From assembly GCA_014529385.2 (NCBI GenBank), contig CM043967.1, positions 3,440,001 through 3,500,000 of the forward strand: 60,000 nucleotides of DNA, in the 5' to 3' direction. The notes beneath the pieces are model-generated. The model saw only the letters and a program-made list of their open reading frames with translations. It was not told where the DNA came from and searched no databases. Shown in pieces: positions 54,262-60,000 of this stretch; position 1 is the stretch's first letter; each line of letters begins with the position of its first letter. The translations under genes and the position numbers were made by a program. Origin of the DNA: Adiantum capillus-veneris. Its lineage: Eukaryota > Streptophyta > Polypodiopsida > Polypodiales > Pteridaceae.

Positions 54262-54437
54262 AGATGCAGAATCCACACATGATGATAGGTTGCTATCCAC
54301 ACAGGATGGTAATATCCACACAGGCTAACAAAATCCACATAGGATGGTGATATCCACATAGGATGATAAAATCCACACAGGAAAAATCCACAAAGGATGG
54401 TGATATCCACATAGGATGATAAAATCCACACGGGAAA
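54262..54437. repeat. About 20-bp minisatellite in the place of pol
   Basis: Eight or more imperfect units of the form ATCCACACAGGATGGTGAT. On the minus strand they encode alternating DFFLCGFYHP/MWISPSYV-like peptides that do not resemble any pol domain. Confidence 0.88.
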
Positions 54438-54470
54438 AAGTCCTCCCCTACAAGTAGAGAGGCTGCATCT

Positions 54471-55401
54471 TCAAAATGGGTCTTCATAAAAGACAATGTT
54501 GCTCTCTCCTTTGTCCTCTTCGTCTTCTAATATGTGAGCTGATCCTTTGTTAGGTATCTTCCCTTCGTGACTTCTGCCGTTGCTTCTATTTTTGCTGCTT
54601 TCTCCACTGCTACTACCTCCATTTGAGTAGCACCGAGAAGGAGAGTGTCCCTTCTTACCACATTTGTCACAAGGTTTGTTTGTGTAGCAGTCTTTTGCTA
54701 CATGCCCCATTTTTCCACATTCATAACATTTTCTTCCGTCTGTCGATGTCGATGGCGAATATCTTCCCCTTGAAGATGTTGCGATAAAAACTCCTCCTGA
54801 TGAGGTGAGTGAACCTCTTTGATTTCTTTCTTTTGCTTGGACTGAGTTGATGACATCTTGGAATGGTAGCACTAGTTCTTTTTCTTCAAGAAATGTGACT
54901 AAGTGGTCATAAGAAGGTGGAAGTGCACTTAATAGTATGGCCACTTTGTCATCTTCTGGTACTTCAACCTCGATGTAAGTGATTTGTGTGACAATGCTCT
55001 TAAGCCTATTCACTAGGCTACCAGCGTCCTCCCCTTCAATCATAGTAATTTTGTAAAGTTGTCTTTTAAGACTAACTTTGCTTCTTTTGGCCCTGGCTTC
55101 AAAATTACTTTCTAGGACATGCCAAGCATCATGTGCATGCTTACATTCATCTATGAAATGCACGTAGTTGTCATGCAAGGAGGTGATGATGATTCCCAAT
55201 GCTTGTTCGTCTTTGGCCAAATTCTGTGCACTTGCTATGAGTGTAGATGCCCTAGTGTGCACTCCATCAGGTTCGGCTTATTGCTCTAAGGTAGTGTTGA
55301 TGACAGACCACAAACATTTTTTTCGTAAGGTAACCTCTTAGCTTCATTTGCTAGGTGTGAAATCCTTCCCCGTTGAATTTTTCTATTCCCTTGTCCCCCA
55401 T
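54471..55401 (-). pseudogene. Copia gag with two zinc knuckles, N-terminus decayed
   Basis: The gag ATG is at 55401 (MGDKGIEKFNGEGFHT) with a Trp-to-stop change soon after and a frameshift plus another stop before 55280. From 55262 to 54471 the frame is open for 263 codons: the gag helical domain (LIASAQNLAKDEQAL, RQLYKITMIEGE, LLSALPPSYDHLV) and two canonical CCHC knuckles (CYECGKMGHVAKDC and CDKCGKKGHSPSRC), then an acidic tail. No protease, integrase or RT follows. Confidence 0.88.
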
Positions 55402-56746
55402 TTGTGCTAATAGAGGGGTCTTAGCTTAGGAGACTCTCCTAGCCAGTGTCTACCTCTTTACACGGTGCACCAGTAAAGAAAAACAATATTTACTTGCAAG
55501 CTATTGTGCTTGGTTGCAAGACTTCAATTTTAATGTCTTCTTAATAAAATTCGCTTAATGTGAAGTACCTCTTCACTCGAGGTGAAGTCACTCTTCACAT
55601 ACACTTTTGGTTGGTTTATAATATGCCAGTGCATGGATGCTAGTGCAATGAGTGCAATTGGGGGTCTTTCCAATTGAAGAGACTCTCTTCAAGGCAGTGT
55701 CTACCCAATGTTTATTATAATATGAAAGTCTTTGATGCAAGAAGTGTAAAATGGCAATTAAATGGGCTAAGTGTGCTTGTAGTCTTTGGGATGCTTGGCA
55801 GCCTCTGCGAGAATGACCTCTTGTAAAGAAGTATGGTGCTTTGAAGTCTTGAGGCAGTAACCTCATGAGACTGCCCCCTTGAGGGAGTTGGAAGTTGGCC
55901 GCGGGAATCGTTCCTTGTGAAGCCGAAAGGGCCTACAAAGTAACGTGGCAAGTTCCCAATTGGCCCGATAGTGACTCGCGGTAGCTGGCGTACCCGAAAG
56001 TGGGTTATGAGCCGTTTTTGAGTTCAGGCCTCACGTCCGGTAAGCTCCACAAAGCCGTAAAATCCGCTTGCATGTGAATGCTCTCCAGCGGACCCACCCC
56101 GCTCAAAAGCTTCTTTTCATGCAATTTTTGGGTCCGCCCGCTCTCCCCCACTTTAGGCAAGGGTATTTGACCCCGAGACCTCAAGATCCAATAATAGAAT
56201 GCCTACGTTGGGCTAGCCAACAAGCCCACAAGCATTGCTTGTGAGGAAGCTCCAAAAAATGAATTGTTAAACTCAAGCTTAGCAGGTTTCCATACACACA
56301 CACACACACACACACCTAAAATTAGAATTTTTTTGGGATTGGAGATGAGGGGACTCCTAGGATTGGAATGAAGCAATCAAGGGCTCTATAGAGAGCTTGC
56401 GAGGAGAGCTTCAAGATGAGATGGTTAATGCTTGATAAGTACAAAAGTCAGGAAGATTAATTGAGGATGCAAACGATTAGAAAATTGGCACAAAAAAGAC
56501 TAGAAATGCAATAAAATGTGCTCATTATCTCCCCAATCAAGCTTACCTAGCCATGGAGGGTAGTGGCCTCTTGGGTGTGCCAAGGACATGCCCACACATA
56601 ACTAGATTAGTGCTTAATTAGTGAGATGCAACTAGTTATGAAAATGTCAATGGATCGTAACAATGAAATGCTAATCGATCTAATGGAGATGCTAATGATT
56701 AATACACACTAATGCATAATGACAAATCTAGCTAGCATAACCTAAA
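55402..56746 (-). other. Leader of the gag-only copia
   Basis: About 1.35 kb between PBS and gag. It holds a (CA)n run at about 56294-56313 and no convincing coding sequence. Confidence 0.55.
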
Positions 56747-56758
56747 GCTCTGATACCA
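56747..56758 (-). promoter_or_regulatory. Primer-binding site of the gag-only copia
   Basis: Minus strand TGGTATCAGAGC, two bases inside the 5' LTR; exact initiator Met-tRNA match. Confidence 0.93.
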
Positions 56759-56760
56759 AA

Positions 56761-57081
56761 TGTTAGGAATTGGATCGAGCTAGCTATGGTGGATGAAAGA
56801 GAAACATAGCATCAATGTGTGAGTGTGTGTGTAAGCAAGGTTATCACTCAAGTGAATTAGGTTCCAAGATAGAATTAGCTTGGACTCATAAACACAATCT
56901 TAAGTATTGACTTAACTTAGCACAAGCTCACCATAGACAAGCATGTAGTACAAAATAGAGTTGTGTTTATTCATTCATGAAATGAGCTTTAAGTAGCTCT
57001 ACAGACTTGCTCCACAGTATGTGGGATAAATCAACTCTCCTCTCCTTGACTCACACTTTAGGACAAAGCTCACACTTTACA
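56761..57081 (-). repeat. 5' LTR of the gag-only copia
   Basis: 321 bp, partner of 53901-54223. Confidence 0.92.
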
Positions 57082-57086
57082 CCCAT

Positions 57087-58786
57087 AACCTCAATTGGAA
57101 GAGATCCCGACTCAAGAAGTAGGAGCGTATATGGTGTTTGTGTCTTAACTTCGAGAAAGTTTGTAAGAAAACGCTTTTGGACATTCTCAAACTCTTTCCA
57201 AGTAGACTTTGAGATGCTCTCGTCCCACACTTCAACTCCATAAAGAAGAACCGGTGTCACCAATGCATCAAAAAGATACTTCTTGAGAACCCAACACTTG
57301 ATGTTTCCCGCATTACACATGTTCTCAAATGCATAATATGCTCTCTTTCTCGTTTCTAAACGACGCATAGCACATTCATGCACTTGTGATTGGCCGGAAC
57401 CTCAAGGCCAAGGTACTTAAATCTCTCAACAACTTCAAGTGTCTCATTGTTGTACACAATGCATGGCTTCTCCTTATGGTTGGTTTTCACAAGCACAACC
57501 TTTGTTTTGGATTCATTCACAATCAGCCCACTATGCAAGCAAAAGTTCTCAAGGACAACCATAAGCTTTTGTGCATCTTCTAAAGTGTGTGCTAAATGCA
57601 CTACATCATCCACATACAACAAAAGCATGATTACTGCATTGAAAATAGTGACCTCTTCAATACCTTCTTGTTGCATAAACTCAAGTACCATTTGTTCCAA
57701 TTGATCGATGCATAGGCCAAAGAGAGTTGGTGACAATGGAAATCTTTGTTTAACCCCAATAGTGCTTACAACTTTTTTGCCCATAGCAATTGACAAACCA
57801 CCTTCTCATAGGCTCGAGAAACCGCAAGCATAAACTCACTTGGCACTTGGAGTTATGCCGTCCTTCTCCACAGATTGTTATGTGGAATCATATCAAAGGC
57901 TTTCTTAAACTCCACAAAACAATAATACAATCGCTTACCTTTCAACCAACTTTCCTCCATGAGAAGACGAAGAGTGACAAGATGATCAATGGTGCTATGG
58001 CATTGATGAAAACCCGCTGGTCCCTTTGCATGCTTGTCATTCTCTTCAGCCCAATCACTTAATTTCATCTCCATTATGCACCCAAACAACTTTGCCATAA
58101 GAGACCCAATCATTATAGCCGGGTAGTTGTTTACATCCCCTCCTTTATGTAAAGGCTTAACCCAATTAGTACTCCAATCATAAGGCATACCATGTTGAAG
58201 TGCAAGATTGAACATATCACACATCCACTCATGGGTAAAATCTCCCGTCCATTTGATCATCTCCGGCTTGATACTTGAAGATCGCCCGCTTTGCGAGTGG
58301 CCAACTTTTCAAGCCCACCACATACATCCTCAATAGTAAAAGAAGAGGGCATACATAGGAGTGAACCATAAAATGAAATTTTTCAGCATTTTCTTGCTCA
58401 TATAATTGCCTACAATGCGTGTACATATCCACAAGACTCAAGTTACCAAAATTCTTAACCCGCTTGCCCCTCAAGTTTCTCCAAAATCTTCCACATGAGT
58501 GTACCGTTTCCTGGACTTGAAAAAGTTGTTGCTTTACTTCCCATCTTCTTCTCTTCTTTTGAATCAATGCCTTGTATGTATGCAAATGACTTTGATAGTT
58601 GTCTTTGTCCATAGTTGCATCAAGCTTTATCAAGGCCTTTTGAGCATCTTGACATTCTTTATCAAACCACCTTTTGCATGATCTATCTTTGTTGATACCA
58701 TGGAGATGCTTTATGGTAAAGCATTCTTCAGCACAAGAACAAATAGATTTCTTGAAATCTTCCATTAGTTTCCAATGGTGCATCAT
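57087..58786 (-). pseudogene. LINE reverse transcriptase remnant
   Basis: Blocks in order: pre-RT region (58786-58229, KRWFDKECQDAQKAL); RT motifs GPAGFHQCHSTIDHLVTL and FVEFKKAFD (58260-57853), where the catalytic Asp of motif A is Glu; KQRFPLSPTLFGLC and LLLYVDDVV with the YVDD box intact (57796-57356); and the post-RT part (57383-57087, LLYGVEVWDESI). Frame changes separate the blocks. Confidence 0.88.
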
Positions 58787-58889
58787 ATTGAATCTTTGTT
58801 ATCCATAATTTTTGCTCAACCATTTTAATGTACATTAGTGCCCGGTTGAAATCCATACATAGTGATAATTTCTCATTCCTTTGGCTGAG

Positions 58890-59714
58890 ATTATTATGCT
58901 TAGTTGCTTCTCCACATGAAAGGTCAATACATAAGGTGCGATGATCGGATTTCGGGATCCATTTGTCAAACATAAAACTCTTTATGCGATACATGATGGC
59001 TTCAGAGAGTAGTATATATTAAATCACACTGTCCACATTATGTCTCCTACATGTAAATCCATTGGTTCCACTCCACAAAGATACACCATTGGCAATGAGC
59101 ATACCCGTGCTATTACACATGTGTAAAAGTAACTTTCCATAGTGATATGGCTCTTTCTCATCCATTGAAGCACGATTATACAAGTGAACTTCCTCCAACT
59201 CCCTTGAAATGTATGACATAACAAATTGTTGAGTATCATGTTGCAATGTTTTTGTGCAAGCATTCATATCCCCAAATACAATAACATTACCTTCACCTTT
59301 GAAATAAGCAATGTCCTCTCCTAAATCAAAAAATGGCGGATCTCTATCCATGCAAGCATAAAAGGGGAAATCATGATGAGGAATGTAGCAACCGGCTACA
59401 AAAATGGGTGCTCTTTTTGGTGTCATAATTTTCAGCCATACATAACGTTTGTACTTGTCATCTTTCACAATTGATACAAAATCTTCCAATACTTTCTTAA
59501 CCATACATGCTATACCTCCTTGTCCTCTTCGTTGGTTGAGATTCTTTGACCACATCAATGAATGTACATTGTAATCCTCCAAGCCGTTAATCCTTTGTGT
59601 ATCATGCTCCCAAGTTTCAACAAGAAGTACAACATCGGCTTTGCTTGTTAGTTTATCAATGCCAAACCCCACATTCCATGGGTATCCATTACAATTCCAA
59701 AAGCATATTTTCAA
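58890..59714 (-). pseudogene. LINE AP-like endonuclease remnant
   Basis: Starts MKICFWNCNGYPWNVG, a normal LINE ORF2 start. Endonuclease motifs visible: WNCNG, LLVETW, FGDMNA and, after a stop near 59020, KSDHRTL. The usual role is nicking the target for target-primed reverse transcription. The stop leaves it inactive. Confidence 0.88.
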
Positions 59715-59752
59715 TCGTAACTAGGTCTCATAGGTCACGCATCCCTATTTGC

Positions 59753-59998
59753 TCAAGGGACTTGCCTCCTCCTTGGGCACATTTTCTTCATGAGAGATCT
59801 CCTTGTTTTTATTATTCTTTTCCTCATATGCCTTGCGACACATATTTTGTTGCTTAATAGTGCAATTTTCACATACAAAAAAATTGTATCCCTCAAATAG
59901 ATCCAACTATTATCAAGGATAATCTTTCGCTTGGTCTCATCCGGCATGGTGCATACAATTGGCCGTTCTTCCGAACGAGGAGCTCCTTGCTTCCCCAC
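59753..59998 (-). pseudogene. Possible end of LINE ORF1
   Basis: A short open block upstream of ORF2 on the same strand. In a neighbouring frame there is CENCTIKQQNMC followed by a Glu/Lys-rich stretch that ends at about 59752, close to the ORF2 start. This would fit an ORF1 C-terminus with a frameshift, but I see no named domain and the rest lies beyond the window. Confidence 0.3.
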
Positions 59999-60000
59999 TC

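Larger units (their letters stand above)
53901..57081 (-). mobile_element. Gag-only copia element inserted in the LINE, TSD CCCAT
   Basis: LTRs at 53901-54223 and 56761-57081 are about 320 bp and clearly alike (TGTTAGGAATTGG...CTTTACA on the plus strand). CCCAT flanks both ends (53896-53900 and 57082-57086). The PBS lies beside the upper LTR and the PPT beside the lower, so direction is minus. The 2.5-kb interior carries gag only; a minisatellite fills the place of pol. It is a second, unrelated gag-only family in this window. Confidence 0.92.
53151..59714 (-). mobile_element. Decayed LINE (non-LTR retrotransposon), split by a copia element
   Basis: On the minus strand: an endonuclease (59714-58890), reverse transcriptase (58786-57087), then after removing the insertion at 53901-57081 the C-terminal part (53895-53375) with a zinc-finger remnant. 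The join across the insertion is in frame (PIEVMG then MERVMDY) with the duplication CCCAT. Stops and shifts occur throughout. The 3' tail is unclear. Sequence upstream of 59714 may be the end of ORF1. Confidence 0.88.

Overview
The window is land-plant nuclear DNA made almost entirely of LTR retrotransposons plus one LINE. I found no host gene, rRNA, tRNA or CRISPR array. A plant origin follows from the element types: Ty1/copia polyproteins with CCHC, DSGA protease, GAG-pre-integrase, integrase, RT and RNase H in that order; Ty3/gypsy polyproteins with a chromodomain-like tail; and primer-binding sites matching plant initiator tRNA-Met or tRNA-Asp. Species cannot be read from the sequence. 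A repeat-rich genome such as a fern or other large plant genome fits, but that is a guess.

Layout. (1) 1-13846, minus strand: two near-identical gag-protease internal regions arranged head to tail around one shared LTR (5760-7479), with a truncated LTR at 13250-13846. No reverse transcriptase or integrase is present, so this is a non-autonomous gag-only gypsy-type element. (2) 13847-14320 and 23158-23486: a leader-like fragment split by (3) a complete but degenerate Ty3/gypsy element at 14321-23152 (minus; LTRs about 1.56 kb; TSD AGGAA). (4) 23487-33303, plus strand: an old, 3'-truncated Ty1/copia element, split by (5) a young intact copia element of the same family (26498-31666; 227-bp LTRs identical by eye; TSD GCGAA; one 1425-codon ORF). 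(6) 33304-41811, plus: a second copia family, decayed, carrying a solo LTR of element (3)'s family (35945-37836; TSD AATGC). Its 3' LTR runs directly into (7) a 5'-truncated related copy (41812-44221). (8) 44222-47318: degenerate minus-strand coding remnants of unknown identity. (9) 47319-51880: a 5'-truncated gypsy pol with a long open frame, its LTR with a large minisatellite, then a short gag N-terminus. (10) 52004-53150: unassigned sequence with a (GA)n run. (11) 53151-59714 and probably beyond, minus: a decayed LINE, split by (12) a gag-only copia element (53901-57081; TSD CCCAT).

The elements act in nested layers, and the insertion order can be read from five-base target-site duplications. 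The young copia is the only element with every domain intact. The two gag-only elements would need enzymes from other elements to move. Two patterns recur. An LTR is followed directly by a second internal region in three families. Internal coding regions carry direct tandem duplications of 38 to 328 bp in five elements, one of them joined through a perfect 40-bp palindrome.
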